Below are positions 1 to 8,800 of a stretch of DNA of 64,000 nucleotides, piece after piece (within the stretch, counting starts at the first letter, position 1; each line of letters starts with the position of its first letter). Made by a program: the position numbers and the translations under genes. This DNA comes from an uncultured Bacteroidales bacterium. GTDB lineage: Bacteria > Bacteroidota > Bacteroidia > Bacteroidales > P3. The notes beneath the pieces were generated by a model that was given only the letters and a program-made list of their open reading frames with translations, did no database searches and had not been told where the DNA came from. The stretch covers positions 109,406 through 173,405 of the forward strand of contig ONCC01000004.1 in assembly GCA_900316235.1 (NCBI GenBank), in the 5' to 3' direction.

Positions 1-1
1 C

Positions 2-1177
2 CTATGCAGAGAAGATAAAAAGAGAAAAGAATACAAAAAGCAAGCTCAAATTCTCAGGAAACTGCGCGATAATAGGGAGTACTTTTCCAAAAGAATACTC
101 GGCATTGATGGTGCCAGCAACGAGGTGAACTTTCGTCCCGAAAATTTTGGTCCCGTATTCCGATACCTCTCTGCATCGAATATAGGACCCGATGCATCTG
201 GATATATTGAGGGTATTCCTGATTTGAAACGAACGTTTCACGTGGGAGAAGACTTTTACGATGTTGTAGATGGTCTTCGGGCAATTGAAGAAGCTGTTTT
301 GTTTCTCGAACTTCGTCAGGGCGACCGTATAGGACACGGTGTGGCTTTGGGCATAGATGTGGACAAGTGGTATTATGTGCACAACAATGCCGTAGCAATG
401 CCGAAACAAAACAAGTTGGATAATCTTGTTTGGATGCTTAGCAAAGCGAGAGAATGGAGAATAGATATTTCCACAACAACTTATGAGAGAATTCACACAC
501 GGATAGAACGTCTTTTCCAGGAACTTCACGGACAAGTGTTCCCTGGTTTGCTTACATACATGGATGCATGGGCCTTGAGAGGTGACGATCCTGAAGTTTA
601 CGAGTCACCATCTTGGGATGGACAGGGGCTTGCAAGGAATGATGATTGGGGAAAGATTCGTGTGCGAGACATTGAAAAATACAGAAAATTTAAGAAGGAA
701 CCGAGACAAGCAGTTTCTGTCTATCAATTATACCACGATTATCATTTCGACAGGAAATTGAAGAAACGTGCAAAAGAAGTTGAAAAAATGGAGTTTTGGC
801 CAGAATATATAAAATTGGCTAAGCAATTGCAAATACACATGAAGGCCCTGATTCTTGACAAAGGGATTGGTGTGGAAAGTTGCCCATCATCTAATTTCTT
901 GATAAGTAACCTTGATGAATTTAGGGAAGTTCCAACATTCAACTTATTCCCGATTAGGGAAGAGTGTAATGATTTCGTCAGGCTTAACGTCTGCATAAAC
1001 ACCGACGATCAAGGGGTTTTCTACACCTCTCTATCTAAAGAATATGCCTTACTGATTGGTGCATTGCGAAAAGACATGAAAAACGGATATCGTGAGCACT
1101 CTGACGATAAAATCATGGAATGGGTGGAGAAATTAATAAGCAACGGGGAATTGCTATGTTTCCGACATATGGCATGA
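2..1177 (+). CDS. Adenosine deaminase-fold hydrolase with long insert, 5'-truncated by window (RdrB-like?)
   Basis: The frame is open to the left edge, so the true start lies outside. The visible part is the C-terminal portion of a metal-dependent deaminase of the adenosine deaminase (ADA) family. Seen: an HVGE motif (nt 239-250; Glu is the family's acid/base residue), RIGHG (nt 326-340), SCPSSN (nt 878-895) and NTDDQ (nt 998-1012, metal-ligand Asp). In ordinary ADAs the RIGHG His and the TDD Asp are about 57 residues apart; here they are about 223 codons apart, so the catalytic core is interrupted by roughly 165 residues. A long ADA of this kind recalls RdrB of the RADAR anti-phage system, whose partner is the ATPase RdrA; that assignment is inference, and any rdrA would lie upstream of the window. 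A non-defence ADA-like enzyme is the alternative. Confidence 0.8.
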   Translation, partial: LCREDKKRKEYKKQAQILRKLRDNREYFSKRILGIDGASNEVNFRPENFGPVFRYLSASNIGPDASGYIEGIPDLKRTFHVGEDFYDVVDGLRAIEEAVLFLELRQGDRIGHGVALGIDVDKWYYVHNNAVAMPKQNKLDNLVWMLSKAREWRIDISTTTYERIHTRIERLFQELHGQVFPGLLTYMDAWALRGDDPEVYESPSWDGQGLARNDDWGKIRVRDIEKYRKFKKEPRQAVSVYQLYHDYHFDRKLKKRAKEVEKMEFWPEYIKLAKQLQIHMKALILDKGIGVESCPSSNFLISNLDEFREVPTFNLFPIREECNDFVRLNVCINTDDQGVFYTSLSKEYALLIGALRKDMKNGYREHSDDKIMEWVEKLISNGELLCFRHMA

Positions 1178-1659
1178 TTTCTACAGATTATTAGCCGCCG
1201 TCAATAGGCTGTTTTCGTACCTTGATTCGGCGCTGTTTGTTAACACTCCGTTATACTCTACGCTAAAAGGCAATTCCTGCCTTTTTTTAGTATGCTGCAA
1301 TATCATTGTAGCTCTAAAATCATCACATCTGGGCCATCCGCCCCCCTCCCCCACTCCATGCATCCCAGCGGCCCTTCTGCCGCCGCCATTCCCCATTCCG
1401 CCCATCCCCGCTCATTCGCCCCACCCAAACCCTCTCCTTTATCTACTGTAAGCGGCTTTAGCCGCCATCTCTTTCCAGTGTATGTCGCGATTCAATCGCG
1501 ACAAAAATTTTCAATTCCCGTGTTACTTTTTCACTGTTTTTGCAACTAATTATATAGAGGGCGACCGAAGTGGAGCCAACTCACCCAAAACAGAGGCCTC
1601 CCAAAACGGGCGGGCAACAAACATAAGATGAAAGGACAAAGAATGGGTTGATGACCTGA
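1178..1659. other. Intergenic stretch with hairpins, no gene
   Basis: No convincing gene. After the terminator comes a palindrome, GCTGCAAT / ATTGTAGC (1294-1312), whose perfect twin lies at 31046-31064. A GCGGC-TTTA-GCCGC hairpin (1452-1465) resembles hairpins of the phage-like module near 30 kb. GCGACCGAAGTGGAGC near 1561 loosely resembles the CGACCNNAGGGAGCG core of another dispersed repeat. A weak promoter for the sigma-factor operon may lie near 1530-1540, where TGTTTTTGC has one mismatch to the -7 consensus. Confidence 0.5.
1263..1288 (+). terminator. Rho-independent terminator after the deaminase gene
   Basis: An AAGGCA / TGCCTT stem with a 5-nt loop is followed by a run of seven T. 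It lies about 85 bp after the stop codon. The stem is A-rich on its left arm, so it could also act on the opposite strand. Confidence 0.7.
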
Positions 1660-2166
1660 ATGAAAGTAGACGCGCGCCAACATACTGAATTCCTGAAGAT
1701 GCTCCGCCGCTGCGAGGGCACCTTGATGAAGGTATGCCTCTACTTCACCGACCGCCGCCGCGACGACTTCCGCGACCTCTATCAGGAAATCGCCTGTACC
1801 CTCTGGGAGGCGTGGCCCACCTTCCGCGGCGAAAGCGACCTCAACACATGGGTCACCCGCATCGCCCTCAATGTCGCCGGACAGGAAATCCGCAAGCGGA
1901 AACGGCTGCCCCAGTTCGTAGAACTCGACGAATCCTTCTACGAAACCCTCGCCGACGAAGCCACCGACCTACGCTACCACCGCCTCTACGACCTCATCGA
2001 CCGCCTCGATGACGACGACGAACGGAAACTGCTCTTCCTCTACCTCGACCGCAAACGCCTCCGAGAAATCGCCGAGATAACAGGCACTACCGAAACCGCC
2101 GTGAAACAGAAACTCTACCGCATAAAACAAAAGTTAAACGACCTCAAAACAGCAGAAGATGAATAA
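1660..2166 (+). CDS. ECF-type RNA polymerase sigma factor
   Basis: A 168-residue sigma-70 family protein with only regions 2 and 4, the ECF layout. Region 2 includes DLYQEIACTLW and the TWVTRIALN helix (about residues 38-72). Region 4 contains a helix-turn-helix around LREIAEITGTTETAVKQKL (about 134-152). It should direct core RNA polymerase to a small regulon. The next gene overlaps it by 8 bp and encodes a membrane protein, so the pair is probably sigma and anti-sigma. The operon continues into exported proteins, suggesting that the sigma factor controls cell-surface functions. GC is much higher than in the defence region further right. Confidence 0.9.
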   Translation: MKVDARQHTEFLKMLRRCEGTLMKVCLYFTDRRRDDFRDLYQEIACTLWEAWPTFRGESDLNTWVTRIALNVAGQEIRKRKRLPQFVELDESFYETLADEATDLRYHRLYDLIDRLDDDDERKLLFLYLDRKRLREIAEITGTTETAVKQKLYRIKQKLNDLKTAEDE

Positions 2167-2893
2167 TAATACAGACATCCCCACCAACACATTCACGCCT
2201 GCCCGACCGCAGGGAGCGGCCTTGAGCACCGCTGAAATAAATCAAATTAGCGAAAAATCACACATTGACGCATTTGAGGAAGACGATATCTTCTCCGAAC
2301 TCCAGTCCCTCTGGGACGAGCAGAGCCGCCGCGTTGAGAAGGTCCTTGCCGAGCACCCCGCCTTGCAACCCCGCGCCCTTAACTTCCGGCGTTACAAGCC
2401 CTGGCGGCGTCGTGTCATGGCCGAATGTCTCGCCCTCGCCCTCCTCAATATCGCCGCCGGTCTCTACACCCTTGCCTCTTTCCTCCCCGACCCCTACATC
2501 CTCATCCGCGTCACCGGCTATGTCCTCGCCTCCACCAACGCCCTCATGGCGTTCCACAGCCTCTACATCCTCCTCTCCTTCCATCGCCACCATCCCGCCC
2601 ATGTTGCCACCTCCCGCATGTCGCGCTTCATCCGCCGCATGCATATGGAGCCCCACTATGCGCCGCGTCCCGACAGACGCAGGCCGCGTGTCATCCACGT
2701 TGATTTCCGCAATGCCGTCGCCACGGCTTTCTCTTCCGCCCGACAGGTCGCCGCCGTCAGCGCCGCCGCCATGGTAGTCTTTTTCTTTGTCGCCTGCACC
2801 CCCGTGGGCGACGGACACGTCATGTCGAAGTCCGACCGCGCCGACCGCGCTGCTGCCATCGTGAATGTTGACGAAATGGTTGCTCAGATATGA
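2159..2893 (+). CDS. Membrane protein, candidate anti-sigma factor
   Basis: 244 residues, translationally coupled to the sigma-factor gene (8-bp overlap). An acidic, soluble N-terminus (about 1-85) precedes two adjacent hydrophobic segments (about 89-114 and 116-144); a third lies near 195-212 and ends in FFFVACTP. No anti-sigma domain is recognisable; the role is inferred from position, membrane topology and the cytoplasmic N-terminal region. About residues 13-34 are encoded by a copy of a dispersed DNA repeat found elsewhere outside genes, so this part of the N-terminus is probably a recent, low-constraint extension. Because a later ATG could remove it, the start is less certain than the frame. 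Confidence 0.65.
   Translation: MNNNTDIPTNTFTPARPQGAALSTAEINQISEKSHIDAFEEDDIFSELQSLWDEQSRRVEKVLAEHPALQPRALNFRRYKPWRRRVMAECLALALLNIAAGLYTLASFLPDPYILIRVTGYVLASTNALMAFHSLYILLSFHRHHPAHVATSRMSRFIRRMHMEPHYAPRPDRRRPRVIHVDFRNAVATAFSSARQVAAVSAAAMVVFFFVACTPVGDGHVMSKSDRADRAAAIVNVDEMVAQI
2197..2262 (+). repeat. Dispersed hairpin-plus-tail repeat, copy inside a coding region
   Basis: A CCGC-AGGGA-GCGG hairpin, then the tail GAGCACCGCTGAAATAAATC and AGCGAAAAATCACACATT. The same order is found at 31116-31176 (+) and 36466-36531 (-), both outside genes. Here the repeat is read in frame as part of the membrane protein's N-terminus. Confidence 0.75.
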
Positions 2894-3363
2894 AACGCTC
2901 CTGGCTCATCACCATCCTTTTCTGCCTGCTCCTCTTGGGGGGTGGCGGAGCTGTTCTGCTTCTGCCTCAGGTCGTCCCCTTCTCCCAGTGCAGCGACCTC
3001 TATAAGCAGTATGTAGCCGTGGAGGGTATAAACGCTACATATATAAAGGACTATAAAGTCAATGACACCGTCTTTGTCGATGTCACCCTTCTGGAAGCCA
3101 TCGATTCTACAGGGTGGGACATCCTCAAAAAGGATTTTGAAGTGGCCTCCCTCCCCCCCGAACTCCAACAAATCGTCGACAATGGGGAGGACTTGGTTTT
3201 TACAAAATCAATATCCAAATCCAAGATAGACACATCTGATTTTCCAAACGACTTACTGGCTATCTCCCACATGACACACATTGTGACGGTGTTCCACATC
3301 AATAGCGAAATTGAGAAATATGCAGTATTAAATCACAACTATAAAGAAGAGATTATTAACTAA
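2890..3363 (+). CDS. Small exported or membrane-anchored protein of unknown function
   Basis: 157 residues. The N-terminus is a signal or anchor: MKRSW, then about 20 hydrophobic residues with a Gly stretch (LLGGGGAVLLLP). The rest looks like a small periplasmic domain. The start overlaps the previous stop (ATGA), so it belongs to the sigma-factor operon. I do not recognise the family. Its place right after the candidate anti-sigma gene makes an accessory sensor or stability partner possible, but that is only context. Confidence 0.7.
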   Translation: MKRSWLITILFCLLLLGGGGAVLLLPQVVPFSQCSDLYKQYVAVEGINATYIKDYKVNDTVFVDVTLLEAIDSTGWDILKKDFEVASLPPELQQIVDNGEDLVFTKSISKSKIDTSDFPNDLLAISHMTHIVTVFHINSEIEKYAVLNHNYKEEIIN

Positions 3364-3376
3364 AAACAATATTATT

Positions 3377-3790
3377 ATGCACAAGACATTCACCACCATT
3401 GCGCTCTTTGCAGTGCTCGGAACCCTGGCCGTCAGCTGCCAGAAAGAAAACATTATCGACGAAACCCCTGTTGTTGCGGAAAACGGCACCGTGTACACGG
3501 TGAGTTACGCCGTTGACGGCGTAACTCACCAGATTACGCTTGTCGGCGACGAGGCCTGGCACGATTTCTTGAATCGCATGATGGCCTTGGCAGAAGAAGG
3601 ACACGAGGTCACTTTCCGCAACGAGGAAGCAGCCTCGCGTGTTGTTTCTACCAAAGAGGTTGTCACCTATTCTACACCAGATCACGACGATGCTATCAAC
3701 TGGGCGGCAAAGATGTTGGATGACGGCTACACCGTAACCATCCACTTCGACAAGGAAAAGAAAGTCTACAACTGCTATGCCATCAAGTAG
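3377..3790 (+). CDS. Small lipoprotein
   Basis: 137 residues. The signal peptide ends in the lipobox LAVSC (Cys about residue 21), so the mature protein should be lipid-anchored in the cell envelope. The mature part is acidic and has no family I recognise; VDGVTHQITLVGDEAWHDFL suggests a compact alpha/beta fold. It starts 13 bp after the previous gene and precedes the two large secreted proteins. Confidence 0.75.
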   Translation: MHKTFTTIALFAVLGTLAVSCQKENIIDETPVVAENGTVYTVSYAVDGVTHQITLVGDEAWHDFLNRMMALAEEGHEVTFRNEEAASRVVSTKEVVTYSTPDHDDAINWAAKMLDDGYTVTIHFDKEKKVYNCYAIK

Positions 3791-3860
3791 AATCAACCAC
3801 CACAAATCTCGCCCGCCTATGAACAAAACAGACACATAAAACTCGAAAACAATCAAAATT

Positions 3861-5828
3861 ATGACAATCAGAAAAACAATATGGCTCACAGCCTTAATCA
3901 TTTTACCAATTTTTTCCACCCAGGCCCAGCGGTTTGACTGGGTGAAATCCTACTCCGGCACCGACCGCGCGGGGCAGGTCGACAACTGGATAGTCGGTTC
4001 GGTGACCGACAACGACGGCAACCTCTACGTCCTCGGCCAGTGCGCACACGACGCACAGTTGAATGGAATCTCCCTCGTTCCCATCAATCACCCGAACCGA
4101 AACTGCATACTGATTGCAAAATTCACACCGAATGGCGATGTGGCATGGCACAAGGAAATTGCAAGTCCGGGAATCAATCAGGCATGTGGTATCACAATGG
4201 CGGGCGACACGTCTTTGATTTGCATGGTCAATATCACGCTAAAAGGAATGTTGTACTACCTTGACACCTTGTATAGCAATGCGCAAACGGAGATTATGCC
4301 CTCCGACTTGCTGGACACTCGCAGTGTCACCGCATTCATCACATTGGGATTAAACGGAGAATTGCAAGAAGACCATTTCCTGCAAGTAGCCTATATTGAC
4401 TCCTCTGACAGCCTGATTACAACTGACATGCAGACAGGCAATCATGCAGATGCAAAAACCGTTTCACCCGACATCTTCAGTAGTTGTGATTTTTGCGTGG
4501 ATAACCAAGGAAATATCATTGTGGCAAGAAGAGCATCGGATGAAGTTAGCATTGGTGGTGTGCAAAACTATTCCATAGAAAATGGTTTGTTGTCGGGATA
4601 CCAGATTTGGGTTGATGGACATAGCCGATTTAACATATACCCGACAAACACGCCCACAACGGGAAACATTGCTTTGGTAAAGTTCTCCCCACACTTCTTA
4701 GACATGTCCCAAGTCAATTATCTCTTCGAAAACGAATCAGGCAGTTCCTATATCGAAATACGGTCGATGGCATGCGACAACAACAATAACATATATTTCG
4801 TAGGCACCACATCCCCGTCTCTGACCGACAGCGCAACACGAAATGTGCAGGGGCTACCGATAACGTTTACAACCTACAAAATAGGGACTGTAAGTTTTCT
4901 TGCCAAATGTAACCAATCGCTCCAACCTGAATATTTCAAATACCTCAAAAAAGATGACGAGCCTCAGCATTTTACGTTCCTTGAGTTTTCATCCTTTGCT
5001 TTCGGGGACACCTGCGAGTCAGTCTTTGTTTCGGGTTCGACTGACGGAATGGTGTTAAGCAATATCGTTACATCAGACGGAGACTCCCTTGACGTATGCA
5101 AAAAAGCTTTTTTTATGCAATTGAACACTGGGACAGGGCAAATGCTCACGTATGGCAAACCGCCAACAACAGAAGAAGGATTCTCTCAAATCCTCTGTGG
5201 GCACAACTCCCAAATGAGACACACTATTGTCGCCAAAAACAACCGTGTCATTATGCCTGTCCAGTTTAACAAATCCATTGCATGGAACGACACGGCAATA
5301 CTGCTCGAAGAAAACCAAAAGGGCTTTGGCCTATATATGTGGGATTACGAAGGCCACCCCATCAATTTCATTCATGTCGAAACCTCACCTACCACACAGC
5401 ATCTATTCGGTTCATTTGTCAACCTGCATGATAGCATTCTGTATTTCTCCGGCCATTTCGAATACCCTGTAAATGCCTCTTTTGGCATTGATGATGTAAC
5501 ATGTTCCGGCAACAGCATCGCCTTTATCGCCAAATATGTCAATTCGAGTTTTTCTACACCATATGAAACGCCAAATAACGTTGGAATAATAGAGATTGTT
5601 TCTGAGAACATTCTAATATATCCCAATCCTACAACCGCCACTATTCAAATTGAATTGCCAGAGCGCGAAAACATTGTTAGTTGTTTTGTAATTTCCGTAT
5701 CGGGTTCCTTCCATCAGGAACCCATCAACAACAGAACATTAAATCTTAAGAATTATCCTGCCGGAATTTATTACATTGAAATCATAACAAATAACAATCT
5801 TTATAAACAAAAAATTATAAAACTATGA
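3861..5828 (+). CDS. Secreted beta-propeller-like protein with T9SS type A sorting domain
   Basis: 655 residues. The signal peptide (cleavage likely after STQAQ) is followed by repeated blades such as SVTDNDGNLYVLGQ, CVDNQGNIIVARRAS and ACDNNNNIYFVGTTSP. These resemble SBBP-type beta-propeller repeats common in Bacteroidetes surface proteins. The last 75 or so residues form a T9SS type A C-terminal domain: LIYPNPTTATIQIEL, then an NYPAGIYYIEI strand and a basic KQKIIKL end. It should be exported by T9SS and attached to the surface or released. Its stop overlaps the next start (ATGA). Confidence 0.85.
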   Translation: MTIRKTIWLTALIILPIFSTQAQRFDWVKSYSGTDRAGQVDNWIVGSVTDNDGNLYVLGQCAHDAQLNGISLVPINHPNRNCILIAKFTPNGDVAWHKEIASPGINQACGITMAGDTSLICMVNITLKGMLYYLDTLYSNAQTEIMPSDLLDTRSVTAFITLGLNGELQEDHFLQVAYIDSSDSLITTDMQTGNHADAKTVSPDIFSSCDFCVDNQGNIIVARRASDEVSIGGVQNYSIENGLLSGYQIWVDGHSRFNIYPTNTPTTGNIALVKFSPHFLDMSQVNYLFENESGSSYIEIRSMACDNNNNIYFVGTTSPSLTDSATRNVQGLPITFTTYKIGTVSFLAKCNQSLQPEYFKYLKKDDEPQHFTFLEFSSFAFGDTCESVFVSGSTDGMVLSNIVTSDGDSLDVCKKAFFMQLNTGTGQMLTYGKPPTTEEGFSQILCGHNSQMRHTIVAKNNRVIMPVQFNKSIAWNDTAILLEENQKGFGLYMWDYEGHPINFIHVETSPTTQHLFGSFVNLHDSILYFSGHFEYPVNASFGIDDVTCSGNSIAFIAKYVNSSFSTPYETPNNVGIIEIVSENILIYPNPTTATIQIELPERENIVSCFVISVSGSFHQEPINNRTLNLKNYPAGIYYIEIITNNNLYKQKIIKL

Positions 5829-8800
5829 CACAGAAGATATTCTTCAGATGCTGCCATGTTTTGATATTGGCAGCCTTTTGCCTGCTATCGCCAAAAGCCA
5901 ATGCAGGCGAGATTCTCCACAGAGATGTTGTAACAACTTCTCCTGAGGAATTCACTTGTAACATAACCATTGTTGGCAATGTTGAACCAGAATGTATCCT
6001 TCCCTTGGAAAAGGACTGGTATTACAACGAAGAGCCCAACATATTAATTGCCTGTCAAGGAATGACCGTCACCTATACCGCTTATGCAGACATGGGTGGC
6101 AACAGCCCCGACAGTTGGACTTGGGAGGTAGCTGGCGCAGTTTCGTATTCTGACCATGGAAACGGTTCCATTACGGTTACTTGGGGAGAAGGCTCCATAG
6201 GACAGTTGACGGTAACAGTCTATGGCCCCAATGGTATCTCTTGCACAAAGACTGTCAATGTCCGTCTGATTGAGAAGCCGCACATCAATGTGGTTACTAC
6301 CCCGGCTTATGTTGAATCGCCTGGAGGCCCCAAAATCATCTACGTCTGTCAGGGCGAGACGGTGGAATTTACCGAACTCTCTTCCACTACCAATACCGAT
6401 ATAGTGGGTTATTACTGGGAAAGCATGATGGGCGGCACATCCTCCACTCCCAACTACAGAATAGAGAACGTCTGGGCCAACGATCAGGTCATTCACCGTG
6501 TCTACAACAACTGCGGTTGCTACGACGAAGAGGTGTACGAAATTCAGGTGTTGACTGGTGACATTCTCGACCTCGGCTGCTATGGCACAGTCTGCGAGGG
6601 CGCAAGGGTTACCTATACGGCCAACAGCCCCTCTTGCAACCAGTTCTTCTGGTATGTGGAGGGTGGCACTATCGTTGACGGCCAGAGCACACCGCAAGTC
6701 ACCGTACAGTGGGACAACCCACAGAATGGCTACGGCGTAATTGCCATTGATGGCAACCTCTGTGGCAATACTGCATGCCCTGCAATGTTGAGCAAGAAAA
6801 TCCCTATCATCGAGAACAATCTCTCCATCAAAGGGCAGACCACGGCCTGTGTCGACGAGGCGGTCATCTACAGCATCCCCCTCTTTGGCTCTACCAAATA
6901 TCATTGGAGCATTACTCCGAGTAGCGGCGTGAGTCAGGTGGCGGTCAACGGTGCCAACGAGCAGATGTATATCTTCACCACCCCAGGTACCTACCAAATC
7001 ACTGTTTCCTACAAATGTGATTTCCTCGAATGTGGCGAGTTCCAGTCTGAACCGCTTACGGTGGTGGTCAAGCCGAAATTCTCCATCACTGGCGAAGACC
7101 GTATCTGTATCACAAACCTCTGCAATCTTTCCACCTCCCCTGTAGTTGTCGCCAATTGGAATGTCTACGATATGGACAACGGCAATCAGTTTGTGGCCTC
7201 CTATTCTTCTTTGTCCAATCTTTCTGTTTCATACCCTCATCCGGGCAAATATCTCATCACCGCCGAAAACAATAATTTCTGCCGCGCGGCCGAGTTTATC
7301 CTCAACGTTCAGGATGCCCCTCCGGCACCGTCTCTAAGCGACCTTGACCCGAATAATCCGCACACCGCCTGTCCATACGATGGTGTCAGGTTGCAAGCAC
7401 ACCCGCAAAATCCCAATTACACTATCGTGTGGCAACCTACCTGTACCGATGCGACCCCCAACCAAAGATCGGGCAATGATGTTACAATAAACTATGGGGC
7501 AACTGTTTGTAATATCAATGCATACACTTATGACAAAATGCTTAATTGTATGTCGGCTACCGCATACATACAACAAATTGCCAAACTGGAACCAGCCCTG
7601 CTTGACACCGCAAGACACAAAAGCGTTTGTCCCGGCACAACATTGCCTTTGTCTGCGCCCTATCAGGATGGGGTGTTATATGAATGGACTATCCAAGATA
7701 ATATGCAGCGTTGCGCTTCAGTCCAAGGCAGTCATTTGGAAAACAGCATTGATTTAACAGTTCATGAACTAACGTCAGGTATCTATGGATATGATTTTTA
7801 TGTTGTCCTCAAACGTACAGTATGCCATGTGGATTACTACGACACGTTTTATATTCATGTCAATGACCACTCTCCGACCAATTTAAGCCTCAGTGCCAAT
7901 CCTCTAACAGCATGTCCCAATGAAATATTCACTTTTACAGGAACAGGTGGTGACCCCACAACTTATCGATGGCGTGTTGACGGAAGATTGGTTTCTTTTA
8001 TCGGGAATCCGTACACTTGTTCATTCTCTACACCAGGTCCCCACTATGTCACGCTTTTGTATAACGAGATGGACGAATGTACCAATCTCAATTATTACGA
8101 CAGTGCTACAGTTTCTGTTTTGGTACATCCTGCACCTGTTATAAATGGCATTGATTATGATGCTCCCACGCAGACCGTAAGTGTTGACATGGCTTCAGGA
8201 ACCTACACATATCAATGGTACTACAATGGAGTGCTGCTAGTAGGCGAAACCAACTCATACATGACGACAATCGGTAATGGCACATACCAATGTGAGGTTA
8301 CAAATTCTTGGGGATGCAAATCGTCAGAATCTAAATATATAGGCCCGTCAACACCAAGCAATGTATGCGACCTGCTTGCTGAAATGGACACAACATACGA
8401 TTTTTGCAACTCTGAATTACATTTGATTTCTCCCGTTTCAACACCACCAACCATTAATTGGAGTTGTTCTGGAAGCAGTTCTCAGCGGACATTGACTGTC
8501 AACACAAGCGATAGACATTATGCAACGGTAAAATTTCATGATGTCGGAATATACTATATAAAGTCCTACACCAGTGGTAGCGGTTGTGAAGTGAGCAAAA
8601 TCACCCATATAGAACGTTTTATCCCGGATTTCTCATTTGAGAAACAATGCGATAAAATTATTATCCACAACAACTCCCGTAGCCTTTCGGGAATAGAGCA
8701 TATTTATTTCACGGTTGCAGGACATAATTCGTGTGATTTTGACTTTTCAACAAAGACTTATGAATACCCTATATCATCAAATGGGACATACACTTTTACA

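Noticed and set aside
2159..3363. Calling the two small membrane genes a toxin-antitoxin pair
   Set aside because: They are translationally coupled to a sigma factor and followed by surface genes; sigma regulation fits better and neither resembles a known toxin.
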